A stretch of DNA of 64,000 bases from an uncultured Treponema sp. (GTDB taxonomy: Bacteria; Spirochaetota; Spirochaetia; Treponematales; Treponemataceae). The stretch covers positions 124,001 through 188,000 of the forward strand of contig CAMVCB010000005.1 in NCBI GenBank assembly GCA_947165895.1, given 5' to 3'. Of the stretch, positions 1 through 8,390 are shown one piece after another. Both the position numbers and the translations under genes were made by a program. The notes below the pieces were generated by a model. The model did not search any database, was not told where the DNA came from, and worked only from the letters and a program-made list of their open reading frames with translations. Positions within the stretch are counted from its first letter, which is position 1; each line of letters opens with the position of its first letter.

Positions 1-366
1 TTAATAACTTTCTGCCATTCTAATTATCAGTTCCTGTATGGAAAGTTTTATGTTTTCTGGTAATTTTTCGAATGAATCAATCAGAATCTTGTTTTTACGA
101 TATAGGTTATTTTCTGAATCTTTTGATTCAAGTTTCTTAATTCCCTCAGTATTTTCTGTTATTAGTGCTTCATCTTCTAAAAGACTATCAAGCGGAATGT
201 TAAGAATTTTAGAAATCTTAAGTGCCAAATCTGCAAGCGGCATACTGTTTTTATTCATTCCGTTAATTATTGTTGAATATGGCACATTTGCCCGAAAAGC
301 TAAATCTTTTACCTCCAGATTTTTATATGGTAATAATCTTTTTACATTTATCCAGAATGAACTCAT
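1..366 (-). CDS. Small XRE-family HTH transcriptional regulator
   Basis: A 121-residue protein with an N-terminal Cro/C1-type helix-turn-helix (about residues 5-65). The recognition region reads AFRANVPYSTIINGMNKN, followed by the typical LALKISKILNIPLDSLL helix. The remaining ~55 residues are charged and of unknown fold, probably for dimerisation. It resembles the regulators at 13045 and 42231 in size and layout. It is transcribed away from the O-acetylation pair at 463-3053 across a 96-bp gap that holds two dyads (386-412 and 417-450), so it probably represses itself and its neighbour. There is no Shine-Dalgarno sequence before the ATG; a weak TAATAA box lies a few bases upstream. The HTH family is clear, while the target is inferred from position. 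The gene is complete, with its stop codon in the first three bases. Confidence 0.85.
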   Translation of the reverse strand: MSSFWINVKRLLPYKNLEVKDLAFRANVPYSTIINGMNKNSMPLADLALKISKILNIPLDSLLEDEALITENTEGIKKLESKDSENNLYRKNKILIDSFEKLPENIKLSIQELIIRMAESY

Positions 367-385
367 ATCTGATTATTACCGAATT

Positions 386-450
386 AAGATATTTGAATTG
401 ATAAAATATCTTCAAAAAGATAATATATCGTAATAGCGATATATTATCTT
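386..450. promoter_or_regulatory. Two tandem dyads, candidate operators of the XRE regulator
   Basis: Two perfect inverted repeats lie between the divergent genes. The first is AAGATATTT at 386-394 with AAATATCTT at 404-412 (9 bp arms, 9 bp gap). The second is AAGATAATATATCG at 417-430 with CGATATATTATCTT at 437-450 (14 bp arms, 6 bp gap). All four arms share the half-site AAGATA/TATCTT. The second dyad would also form a hairpin at the 5' end of the mRNA starting at 463. Operator function is inferred. Confidence 0.6.
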
Positions 451-462
451 AGAAGGGATTAT

Positions 463-1932
463 ATGTTATTTTCATCCATCACATTTCTAGGCTTTTTCTT
501 GCCCTTTATTCTTGTTCTTTATTATTCGATCCCAAACCGGATTTACAGAAATTGTGTTCTTTTTCTTGGAAGCCTCTTGTTTTATGCCTGGGGAGAACCT
601 AAGTTTATATTTTTGATGTTTGCTTCGATTATATTAAATTATAATATGGGATTAAGACTTGGAAATCCGGAACTTACCCGTAGAAAAACTCTTTTAATAA
701 TCTCAATTATTGTAAATATTGGAATCCTTTTTGTTTTCAAATATTTGGGATTTTCATGTCGAATTATTACTGCGATTTTAACATCACTTCATCTAAAACC
801 ATTGAGAATTATAAATCTGATTATGCCGATTGGAATTTCTTTTTACACTTTTCAGGAAATTTCTTATATTGTTGATGTTTATAGAAATCCGGAACTTTCA
901 CAGAAAAATCTTTTGAATCTTGGTTTATATATTTCCTTTTTTCCACAGCTTATTGCGGGACCGATTGTCCGCTATCACGATATTAACGAGCAGATTGTAG
1001 AGAGAAACGAAAATCTTTCTCAGTTTTCAAATGGAATTGAACGCTTTATTATTGGCTTGAGTAAAAAAGTTTTAATAGCAAATGCTATGGCCCAAGTTTG
1101 CGATAATATTTATTCTGCAGATTTTTTCTCATACGGAACTTATGCCGCATGGATTGCTGCAATCGCTTATGCTCTTCAGATTTATTATGATTTTTCGGGA
1201 TATTCGGATATGGCAATCGGATTAGCAAAAATGTTCGGATTTGATTTGCTGGAAAATTTTAATTACCCATATGCAGCTTCTTCTATTACAGATTTCTGGA
1301 AACGCTGGCATATTTCATTAACAAATTTTTTCCGTGATTACGTTTATATTCCACTTGGTGGAAATAGAAAAGGTAATAAAAGAACTATTTTCAATCGATA
1401 TATTGTTTTTTTTACAACAGGACTATGGCATGGTGCTTCCTTTAATTTTATATTGTGGGGACTAGCTCACGGAACTCTGATGACAATAGAACGCTTGTTA
1501 GGAAAAAAAGTAAAAATTACTGAATGTAAATCTATTAGAATAATTATTTCAATTTTCCATCGTATTTTAACACTTCTTTTCATTTTGTTTTTATGGATAT
1601 TATTTAGAAATGGAACAAAAATGACTTTGAAACTGCTTTTGAAAATGGCGGGTTTTAATTACACTGCTTTTACATCGTACGGATTGATTCCTTGGTTTCA
1701 GGATGGATTTCTATATTTGAGTATTGATACAAAGTTTTACATTCTTGCAGCTTTAGGAATTGTATTTAGTTTTCCATGGTGGAGAAAAGTTAGAATTCTA
1801 TATTCTAAAAATAGTGTAATTTCAACAGCTTTAAGAAGTATAAAATATCTAATGCTTGGTTGTTTGTTAGTTTTATGTTTTGCAAATCTTGCAAGCAATT
1901 CGTATAATCCCTTCATTTATTTCAGATTCTAG
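463..1932 (+). CDS. MBOAT-family O-acyltransferase (AlgI-like)
   Basis: A 489-residue polytopic membrane protein of the membrane-bound O-acyltransferase family. In the AlgI/PatA/DltB subgroup it moves acetyl groups across the inner membrane for exopolysaccharide or cell-wall O-acetylation. Visible motifs are the conserved YYDFSGYSDM (241-250), DFWKRWHISL (277-286) and the catalytic-histidine motif GLWHGAS with His323, set among about ten hydrophobic segments. Length is typical for AlgI. A Shine-Dalgarno-like AAGGGA precedes the ATG. The next gene starts 11 bp after the stop and encodes the periplasmic partner type, so the two form an operon. The acceptor polysaccharide cannot be told from the sequence. 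The region is AT-rich compared with the dnaE neighbourhood, which may indicate transfer. Confidence 0.9.
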   Translation: MLFSSITFLGFFLPFILVLYYSIPNRIYRNCVLFLGSLLFYAWGEPKFIFLMFASIILNYNMGLRLGNPELTRRKTLLIISIIVNIGILFVFKYLGFSCRIITAILTSLHLKPLRIINLIMPIGISFYTFQEISYIVDVYRNPELSQKNLLNLGLYISFFPQLIAGPIVRYHDINEQIVERNENLSQFSNGIERFIIGLSKKVLIANAMAQVCDNIYSADFFSYGTYAAWIAAIAYALQIYYDFSGYSDMAIGLAKMFGFDLLENFNYPYAASSITDFWKRWHISLTNFFRDYVYIPLGGNRKGNKRTIFNRYIVFFTTGLWHGASFNFILWGLAHGTLMTIERLLGKKVKITECKSIRIIISIFHRILTLLFILFLWILFRNGTKMTLKLLLKMAGFNYTAFTSYGLIPWFQDGFLYLSIDTKFYILAALGIVFSFPWWRKVRILYSKNSVISTALRSIKYLMLGCLLVLCFANLASNSYNPFIYFRF

Positions 1933-1943
1933 AGGAAAAAAAG

Positions 1944-3053
1944 ATGAAAAAGCTTATACAGACTTCTTTTGTGATTTGTTTTTTGCTGGTTCTTGCAGTT
2001 CCTTTTGTTCGCTTTAATAAGTATGGCACAATATCTGAGGTTGAAAACAGAAATCTTGCAACTCGACCTTTTTTATTAGCGGATAATCGTATAAACAAAA
2101 ATCTCTTTTCTGAATACAATGCATATTTTGATGATCGTTTTGGTGGTAGATTTCCTTTAATTTCATTAAATCAACATATTGAACAGATTTTACATAAAAA
2201 TTCTATTCAGTATAATGAAAGAGCATTACAAGGAAAAAACGGATGGTGGTTTTATATTTCAGTACCTGATGGTGATAATCTTCAGGATTTTTATAAAAAG
2301 AACTTGATGAATGAAGAACAGCTTGCTGTATGGAAACAAAATGTAAAAAATACAGCAGATTGGTGTCAGGCTAATGGAATAAAGTCTATCTTCTTAATCT
2401 GTCCTAATAAGCATTCTGTTTATTCAGAGTTTTATCCATTTCCGCGTCCTAAAGGAGAGACAAGAAGTGACATGCTTGTTAGAATTTTAGATAAACTCGG
2501 AGTTTCTTATATTTATCCTCGTGATATTTTACTTCAGAAAAAAATAGATTTTGATTATCCTTTGTATTATGAAACTGATACACATTGGAATTCTGCAGGT
2601 GCATATATTGCGTCAAGGTTACTAAAAGAAAAAATAGAATTATATTTTCCAGATATTGAATTCCCTGAAATTGAGTATGAAACAGATGTTTATTACAGTA
2701 TGGGAACAGGTGATATTCTTTCTATGATTGGAGTGAAAGAAAGCAAAAGTACTCAACCGAACGTTCATCCGAAATATTTTGATAATTCAGATTTTTATAC
2801 TTATGAAAAAACTGAAGAAATAAATGGACTTCATACTAGAGGAATAAACAAAAATCTTCCTCGTGCACTTATTTTTAGAGATTCATTTTTCAGTGCACTT
2901 GAACCATTTATTTCCCCATTATTTTCGGAAGCTGAATATAAATGGAAACAGTTTCGTAATGAAGATAAAGATTATGTTTTGAAATATAAGCCTGATATTA
3001 TCATTTTTGAAAGTGTAGAACGATATTCACCAGGTCTTGTAATTTGTAATTGA
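1944..3053 (+). CDS. AlgX/AlgJ-like SGNH-type O-acetyltransferase, DHHW family
   Basis: A 369-residue protein with an N-terminal signal anchor (residues 1-22) and a periplasmic SGNH-hydrolase-like domain. The hallmark TDTHW motif is at 211-215, where Asp212 and His214 match the catalytic Asp-His of AlgX/AlgJ. The probable serine lies in the RDSFF motif near residue 314. In alginate-type systems this protein takes acetyl groups delivered by the MBOAT partner and places them on the polymer. Here it follows the MBOAT gene by 11 bp, with GAGG as ribosome-binding site. The family call is strong. The substrate polymer is unknown, and no polysaccharide synthase lies in the window. Confidence 0.85.
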   Translation: MKKLIQTSFVICFLLVLAVPFVRFNKYGTISEVENRNLATRPFLLADNRINKNLFSEYNAYFDDRFGGRFPLISLNQHIEQILHKNSIQYNERALQGKNGWWFYISVPDGDNLQDFYKKNLMNEEQLAVWKQNVKNTADWCQANGIKSIFLICPNKHSVYSEFYPFPRPKGETRSDMLVRILDKLGVSYIYPRDILLQKKIDFDYPLYYETDTHWNSAGAYIASRLLKEKIELYFPDIEFPEIEYETDVYYSMGTGDILSMIGVKESKSTQPNVHPKYFDNSDFYTYEKTEEINGLHTRGINKNLPRALIFRDSFFSALEPFISPLFSEAEYKWKQFRNEDKDYVLKYKPDIIIFESVERYSPGLVICN

Positions 3054-3085
3054 TGATATAACTATTAATCAATTTTTAATCTCAT

Positions 3086-3113
3086 TTGATTATGGTACAG
3101 TTTATGGTATAAT
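3086..3113 (+). promoter_or_regulatory. Promoter of the GNAT-like gene, leaderless
   Basis: TTGATT (3086-3091), 16 bp spacer, TATAAT (3108-3113), then only six bases to the ATG at 3120. Transcription would be expected to start at or next to the A of the start codon. An in-frame TAA at 3114-3116 excludes any upstream start, and there is no in-frame start candidate nearby downstream. Confidence 0.7.
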
Positions 3114-3119
3114 TAAAAT

Positions 3120-3677
3120 ATGGATTTTGGATTCATATCTGTCTATATTGACGATTTTACTCCTTGTCTGAAAGATAATGCAACTGGTGAACTTATAGAT
3201 ACTGAAGTTATCCGTATAAAAAGAAGTTCTTTTTTGGAAAAATACAACAAAAAGAACGGATGGTATATAGACTGGTCGAAATTACCCGCTAATTCAGAGG
3301 TTTATGCACTTGTAATAAAGGGAACTGTAGATATTCAGGGGCTGGTTTCAATTCAAAATAATCCTGATGCAGGAGCCTTGTATATTCAATGGATGTGTAC
3401 TGCTCCACAGAATAATAAAAGATTAACGGATAATCCGAAATATTCTGGAGTAGGTGGGCATTTATTTGCTATAGCAGGCAAAAAATCTATTGAATATGGG
3501 TATGATGGTAATGTTTTTGGCTTTGCTGCAGATGAAGAGCTTCTAGAACATTATGTGAAAGAGCTTGGGGCGGAAGCAATTTGTATGCTTCATGAATTTC
3601 ATTTTGGTATATTTGATGACCAAATGAAAAAGATAATGGAGGTATATTCTTATGAATGGACAGATGAACAATTATAA
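3120..3677 (+). CDS. GNAT-like acetyltransferase, small accessory protein
   Basis: A 185-residue soluble protein. The core resembles a GNAT fold: a beta strand with an IQW-type acceptor segment (residues 88-92), then a glycine-rich YSGVGGHL loop (108-115) where acetyl-CoA pyrophosphate would bind, and a helix and strand ending VFGFAADEELLEHYVKELGA. This loop-helix layout matches GNAT motif A, but the R/Q-x-x-G-x-G/A signature is imperfect. It overlaps the next small gene by 26 bp, so the two are translated together. The pair sits between the O-acetylation operon and yggT and has its own strong leaderless promoter. The substrate is unknown. A role as a toxin-like or accessory enzyme is possible but not shown. 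Confidence 0.55.
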   Translation: MDFGFISVYIDDFTPCLKDNATGELIDTEVIRIKRSSFLEKYNKKNGWYIDWSKLPANSEVYALVIKGTVDIQGLVSIQNNPDAGALYIQWMCTAPQNNKRLTDNPKYSGVGGHLFAIAGKKSIEYGYDGNVFGFAADEELLEHYVKELGAEAICMLHEFHFGIFDDQMKKIMEVYSYEWTDEQL

Positions 3678-3858
3678 TTCTTATATGCAGAAAAATTATT
3701 CACCTATAGACGTAAACACACTTCCATATTTTGTAGACATGAAAGCTATGCGTGATTACGCCAAAGAAAAAGGTGTTTCGATTTCCTCATTAACAGATTC
3801 TGAAAAAAAGAAATTTATAAAAGCAAATCCTGCAAGTAAGAAAGCCTCTAATTTATAG
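3652..3858 (+). CDS. Small hypothetical protein paired with the GNAT-like gene
   Basis: A 68-residue, charged protein with no signal peptide or membrane segment. The middle (residues 25-55) reads as an amphipathic helical unit, YFVDMKAMRDYAKEKGVS, followed by a lysine-rich tail. Its start lies inside the 3' end of the preceding gene, with a strong GGAGGT ribosome-binding site eight bases before the ATG, which supports real translation. I do not recognise the family. The tight overlap suggests it acts with, or is dosed with, the GNAT-like protein. Confidence 0.6.
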   Translation: MNGQMNNYNSYMQKNYSPIDVNTLPYFVDMKAMRDYAKEKGVSISSLTDSEKKKFIKANPASKKASNL

Positions 3859-3867
3859 TATTTCTTC

Positions 3868-4461
3868 TTACACCGGCAGCTGGTAACAGAGTCCGACTAA
3901 AATGCGGATGAAGATGTTGCCGGCGCCAAGAATTACGGCAAAGCTTATCCAGGTGATTAAGAGGGCCTTCTGGTAGGAAAGGGTAGACTTTACAAAAGTC
4001 CCGGCTACCTTAAAGGCAAGACGCTGGAGGAACTGGTCAATGTTGTTCCAGGCGGAGTTGTATGGTGTGTAACCGTGTTTAACTGTAAGGACAATCCAGC
4101 GGACCAGAAGCAGCAGGAACAGTATAGAAAGAATTGATGTGCTGACATTCCAGAGCATGATGATGATTGTACCAAGAATTCCGCCAACGTAGATGCGGCC
4201 TGTTGAGGTAATTCCTCCTAAAATCGAAGAAATTACGCTTAGGATTCCGATTGAAAGAATCGGGGAAAAGTCGATGTTGCCGAAAGTCAGCCAGCCTGAG
4301 CGGCTGAAAAAGTTCATGTAGGGGTCGGTAAGGGCAGAAATTGCCCTTCCTATAATTGTGAACTTGGCTCCCGGGAACCATGAAATAATTATGTTTAAAA
4401 AGCAGAGCATTGTGTAAATTGTAACTGCTGCCGAAAGAATTCCTAGAATAGCACTTATCAT
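3868..4461 (-). CDS. yggT: YggT-family integral membrane protein
   Basis: A 197-residue membrane protein with two YGGT repeats. The first contains the signature IISWFPGA, a helix break, LTDPYMNFF and IDFSPIL (residues 25-75). The second half repeats the hydrophobic pattern around LLLLVRWIVLT. Members are small inner-membrane proteins of unclear function, linked in other bacteria to osmotic stress or to cell-division and FtsZ-anchoring neighbourhoods. I chose the ATG at 4461 because it overlaps the dnaE stop as ATGA and has AGAGG ten bases upstream; the slightly earlier TTG would leave no room for a ribosome-binding site. Translational coupling to dnaE is expected. Confidence 0.85.
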   Translation of the reverse strand: MISAILGILSAAVTIYTMLCFLNIIISWFPGAKFTIIGRAISALTDPYMNFFSRSGWLTFGNIDFSPILSIGILSVISSILGGITSTGRIYVGGILGTIIIMLWNVSTSILSILFLLLLVRWIVLTVKHGYTPYNSAWNNIDQFLQRLAFKVAGTFVKSTLSYQKALLITWISFAVILGAGNIFIRILVGLCYQLPV

Positions 4462-7400
4462 TCTGTCCAAACCTCTTTTACATATGGTATGCCCCGCAGC
4501 TCTTTAAGAACATCAGGTGCGGAGCTGATTGTAATCTGGCTGTTTGCCTTGATTACAAAGGGATTTTTTCCCGTGTCTATATGAAAATATACTGAACAAT
4601 TACCCATTTTATCAAATAAAAAATCTTTTAATTGCATTAAGCCCTGTTCGCCGTTGAAGGTCGGGTCAACCGTGATGTGAACAGACTGGGCGGCGTGATT
4701 TTCCAGTGTCTGAGGATCTTCTACTGCATCTACCAGGAAGGATGGCGTGTCTCGGCTGCCGTCTACCTTTCCGCGGAAGGCGTAAACTTCGCCGTCGTGA
4801 ATCTGAGGCCCCAGCTGAGCCCAGGTTTTCGGGAAGAAGGTACAGTCAATTTCGCCTTCCTTATCAAGCAGCTTGCAGAAGGCCATGCGGTCACCTTTTT
4901 TTGTGGTGATTTCGTGGCGGCCGCTGAGCATTCCAAGTGCCACATAAGATTTTCCGGCATCCCGCAGCTGATAGAATTTTGCGCCGCTTGCCGCCATTGC
5001 ATCTTTTGCTGCTTTTTCTTCAGCCGCAACCCGGGCCATATTGCTTGATTTCAGGGTAACGGCATGGTCAATTGCCTTCTGGTAGTCGTCCAGAGGGTGA
5101 CCGCTGACGTAAATACCGATACATTCCTTTTCCATGTTGAGTTTTTCCATAGTTGGAATGTCCGGAATCATCTTAAACTGATATTCGGTGTAGGCGTTTG
5201 CTTCTTCGCCAAGATCACCGAACAAATCACCCTGCCCTATCATCTTGTCGGCAAGAATGTCGGAAGCGTAATCTACTGCTCCGTCCAGATTTGCAAGCAG
5301 GGTCGGGCGGTTTAGAAGCTCTCCGTTATGCTGGCCGCAGTGGTCAAAGCCGCCAGTCTTAATAAGAACTTCGACTGCCTTTTTGTTTACGGCAATTTTT
5401 TCGCGTCCGTCTTCGCCTTTTTCAAGTCTTGTGCAGGCGCGTTTTACAAAGTCCATAAAGTTTTTGTAAGGGCCGTTTTCCTCCCGCTCTTTTACGATTG
5501 CGGTAGCGGCACCTTCACCCATTCCCTTAATTCCCTTAAGTCCAAAAACGATTCTGCCGTCTACAACGTCAAAAATAACATCGGAGCGGTTTACGTCCGG
5601 CGGGTCAACGGCAACTCCCATTTTGCGGGCTTCTTCAATATAGAAAGGAAGTCCGTCGGTAGAGGTAATTTCGTTTGTGAGGTTTGCTGCCATGAATTCG
5701 GCAGGATAGTGGGCCTTGAGCCAGCCTGTGCGGTAGGCAAGAACCGAATAAGCGGCCGCGTGAGATTTGTTAAAACCGTAGCCAGCAAATGGAACCATGA
5801 TATCAAAAATCTCTTCGGCATGTTTTTCTGTATGTCCGTTTTTTAGGGCTCCTTCTACAAAGTCCTTTTTTTTGCCCATCAGAACTTCAGGCTTCTTTTT
5901 ACCCATGGCTCGGCGCAGCATATCCGCACCACCAAGAGAGAAGCCCGCAATAATCTGGGCAACCTTCATAATCTGTTCCTGATAAACCATTACACCGTAG
6001 GTTTCTTTCAAAAGTCCTTCAAGAGAAGGGTCAGGGTAGTGAACGGTTTCGGGGTGCCATTTTCCTTCGATATACTGGGGAATACAATCCATTGGTCCCG
6101 GTCGGTAAAGGGCGTTCAAGGCAACCAGGTCTTCAATTTTTTCCGGCTGGAACTGGCGGAGGATTTTCTGCATACCAGGCGATTCAAACTGGAATACGGC
6201 AACAGAGTCGCCCCGGCAGAAAAGATCAAAGGTTTCTTTATCAGTTTCGCTTACATTTGCCGTTACAAATTCAGGGGTTCCCGGGGCGCGGTGCTTATTT
6301 ATGATAGCCTCTGCATAGCGGATAAGCGAAAGTGTTTTTAATCCAAGATAGTCAAACTTTACAAGGCCGCAGGGCTCGATAATATCCATGGTGTACTGTA
6401 CGCCGACTTCGCCTGTTTTAGGATCTTTAAAGACCGGAGCCCAGTTTGGAAGCGGGGTAAGACCGATTACCATTCCCGAAGCGTGGAGACCTGTGTTTCG
6501 CTTTACGCCTTCCAGCTTAAAGGCAAGTTCAAAAAGCTCCTGGAAGCGGGGATCATCCTTGTAAGGAATGAGCTGGCCGCCGTCCGGCATTTTTTCTGTC
6601 GGCTCGCTGAAGGCATCCTTAAGCTTGGCCTTAGGACTTTCAGGAATGCATTTTTTCAGCATGTTTACTTCTGCCAGCGGGATTCCAAGAATACGTCCTA
6701 CGTCGGCAATACAGTTTTTTGGTTTGAGGGTACCAAAGGTTACAATGTGTCCTACGTTGGCATCACCGTACAAATCGCGGGTGTGCTGGATAATCTCCTG
6801 GCGATAGTCGAAGTCCATATCAACGTCAAAATCCGGCATGGATACACGTTCTGGGTTTAAGAATCGTTCAAAAATCAAACCATATCTGAATGGGTCAATG
6901 TCGGTAATGGTCATTGCGTAGGCAACAAGGGAACCGGCACCCGAACCTCGTCCAGGTCCAATCGGAATGTAGTGTTTAGGACACTTGTGAACCGGGTCGT
7001 AAAGTGATTTTGACCAGTTGATGAATTCCCATACGATAAGGAAGTAGCCGGAGAATCCCATGGTAAAGATGGTGTTCATTTCGTAGTCGGCACGTTCGCG
7101 GATTTCAGGCGTAATTTCCTTGTAGCGTTTTTTAAGTCCTTCTTCTACAAGATATTTTACATAGTCATTCTGGTCAGACTGATAGTCATCTCCGTGGGTG
7201 CGGAACTCAGGAGGGAGTTCAAAGCGGGGAAGACATTCCTTAAGCTCCGGAGTTGAATACTGTTTAATAGTAAGATTACACATATTGGCAATCTTGATTG
7301 TGTTGTCAAAAGCTTCCGGGCACTGTGGGAAGAGGGAGCGCATTTCCTCTTCTGTTTTAAAATACCAGTTATCAAGGTCCTGGTCTCCGCCCATTTTTGC

Positions 7401-8186
7401 GTGCTTTTCGTGAAGAAGATTTTTAAAGCCGATACAGCGAAGGGCATCCTGGGCAACCGCATCTTCCTTTTCTACATAGTGAATATCATTTGTTGCGACA
7501 AGGGGGATGTCCAGCTCGCGGGCGAGATTTATCAGTTTTTCTGCAACAATTTTCTGGTCAGGAATACCGTGATCCTGAATTTCGATGTAATAGTGGTCGG
7601 GTCCAAAAAGCTCCTTGTATTTGAGAGCCAGCTCCCGGGCTTCCTTATCCATGCCGGCAAGCAGCATCTGGGGAAGTTCACCCTGAATACAGGCAGAACA
7701 GCAGATTAAGCCTTCGTGATACTGCTGCAAAAGTTCAAAGTCGATGCGGGGTTTACCGTAGTAGAGGGCGTTTTCATCGCAGAAGGCCCGGCTTGAAAGC
7801 CAGCACATGTTTTCGTAGCCCTTCTGATTTTCGCAAAGCAGAATAAGATGGAAGTAGTGGGCGTGACGGTCGCCTTCTTCGCCCTTGTGGCTGTAGGGAA
7901 CGTCGTTTTTTTCGTAGTGGCTTCCGTAGGCAACGTAAAATTCCTCGCCTACAATAGGATTGATTCCATTAACGTGGCAGAGTTTTTCAAAGTTGAGGGC
8001 TCCGAACATGTTTCCGTGGTCAGTCAGTGCCAGAGCCGGCATGTTCAGCGATTTTGCCTTTGCTACAAGCTTATCCAGCGTTGCACACGAGTCCAGTAGT
8101 GAATAGTCTGAGTGAACATGAAGGTGAACAAAGTTAGCTTTTGGTGTGCCCTCTGGGGCATCAGGGAATACGTGATAATCTGCCAT
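4458..8186 (-). CDS. dnaE: DNA polymerase III alpha subunit
   Basis: This 1242-residue protein is the replicative DNA polymerase catalytic subunit. The N-terminal PHP domain shows HLHVHSDYSLLD (about residues 21-32) and LTDHGN. The polymerase palm carries PDFDVDMD, with the paired catalytic aspartates, and FDYLGLKTL further on. A GYGFNKSHAAAY segment is typical of DnaE1. The C-terminal part holds the helix-hairpin-helix and an OB-fold (GKVDGSRDTP region). Length is normal for DnaE1. No Shine-Dalgarno sequence precedes the ATG; instead TATAAT lies seven bases upstream, so the mRNA appears leaderless. The stop overlaps the yggT start by four bases. Confidence 0.97.
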   Translation of the reverse strand: MADYHVFPDAPEGTPKANFVHLHVHSDYSLLDSCATLDKLVAKAKSLNMPALALTDHGNMFGALNFEKLCHVNGINPIVGEEFYVAYGSHYEKNDVPYSHKGEEGDRHAHYFHLILLCENQKGYENMCWLSSRAFCDENALYYGKPRIDFELLQQYHEGLICCSACIQGELPQMLLAGMDKEARELALKYKELFGPDHYYIEIQDHGIPDQKIVAEKLINLARELDIPLVATNDIHYVEKEDAVAQDALRCIGFKNLLHEKHAKMGGDQDLDNWYFKTEEEMRSLFPQCPEAFDNTIKIANMCNLTIKQYSTPELKECLPRFELPPEFRTHGDDYQSDQNDYVKYLVEEGLKKRYKEITPEIRERADYEMNTIFTMGFSGYFLIVWEFINWSKSLYDPVHKCPKHYIPIGPGRGSGAGSLVAYAMTITDIDPFRYGLIFERFLNPERVSMPDFDVDMDFDYRQEIIQHTRDLYGDANVGHIVTFGTLKPKNCIADVGRILGIPLAEVNMLKKCIPESPKAKLKDAFSEPTEKMPDGGQLIPYKDDPRFQELFELAFKLEGVKRNTGLHASGMVIGLTPLPNWAPVFKDPKTGEVGVQYTMDIIEPCGLVKFDYLGLKTLSLIRYAEAIINKHRAPGTPEFVTANVSETDKETFDLFCRGDSVAVFQFESPGMQKILRQFQPEKIEDLVALNALYRPGPMDCIPQYIEGKWHPETVHYPDPSLEGLLKETYGVMVYQEQIMKVAQIIAGFSLGGADMLRRAMGKKKPEVLMGKKKDFVEGALKNGHTEKHAEEIFDIMVPFAGYGFNKSHAAAYSVLAYRTGWLKAHYPAEFMAANLTNEITSTDGLPFYIEEARKMGVAVDPPDVNRSDVIFDVVDGRIVFGLKGIKGMGEGAATAIVKEREENGPYKNFMDFVKRACTRLEKGEDGREKIAVNKKAVEVLIKTGGFDHCGQHNGELLNRPTLLANLDGAVDYASDILADKMIGQGDLFGDLGEEANAYTEYQFKMIPDIPTMEKLNMEKECIGIYVSGHPLDDYQKAIDHAVTLKSSNMARVAAEEKAAKDAMAASGAKFYQLRDAGKSYVALGMLSGRHEITTKKGDRMAFCKLLDKEGEIDCTFFPKTWAQLGPQIHDGEVYAFRGKVDGSRDTPSFLVDAVEDPQTLENHAAQSVHITVDPTFNGEQGLMQLKDFLFDKMGNCSVYFHIDTGKNPFVIKANSQITISSAPDVLKELRGIPYVKEVWTE

Positions 8187-8193
8187 AGGGTCT

Positions 8194-8199
8194 ATTATA
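8194..8199 (-). promoter_or_regulatory. -10 box of dnaE, leaderless type
   Basis: TATAAT on the minus strand ends seven bases before the dnaE ATG at 8186. There is no Shine-Dalgarno sequence in the gap. The -35 region is weak and T-rich. Confidence 0.6.
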
Positions 8200-8273
8200 G
8201 CATATTCCGGCAGAAAAAATAAGGCGTGGGCTCAACACCCAGTCGCAATTCGCGGTTCCGCTATCCGCTCAGT

Positions 8274-8310
8274 AAAAAAGGGCGCCAGTTTTACAACTGC
8301 CGCCCTTTTT
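8274..8310. terminator. Intrinsic terminator, bidirectional form
   Basis: GGGCG-C-CAGTT (280-290) pairs with AACTG-C-CGCCC (295-305) around a TTAC loop, with one C/C mismatch. There is an A-run on the left and TTTTT on the right. It would end the minus-strand lipoprotein transcript from 8391. The core CAGTT..AACTGCCGCCC is shared with the terminator at 13404. Confidence 0.8.
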
Positions 8311-8313
8311 CAC

Positions 8314-8340
8314 CGCTTCGCGCCGCTCATTTCTCGCGCC
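8314..8340. repeat. Dispersed 27-bp intergenic repeat, copy 1
   Basis: This 27-bp GC-rich segment matches 9721-9747 at 22 of 27 positions, including GCGCC, CTCATT and TCGCGCC blocks. Both copies lie just past the stop codons of minus-strand lipoprotein genes. Its function is unknown. Confidence 0.45.
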
Positions 8341-8390
8341 TGCGGTCACCTGCCTGTTGTTATAAGGCATTCCTAAATATACATTTCAAA

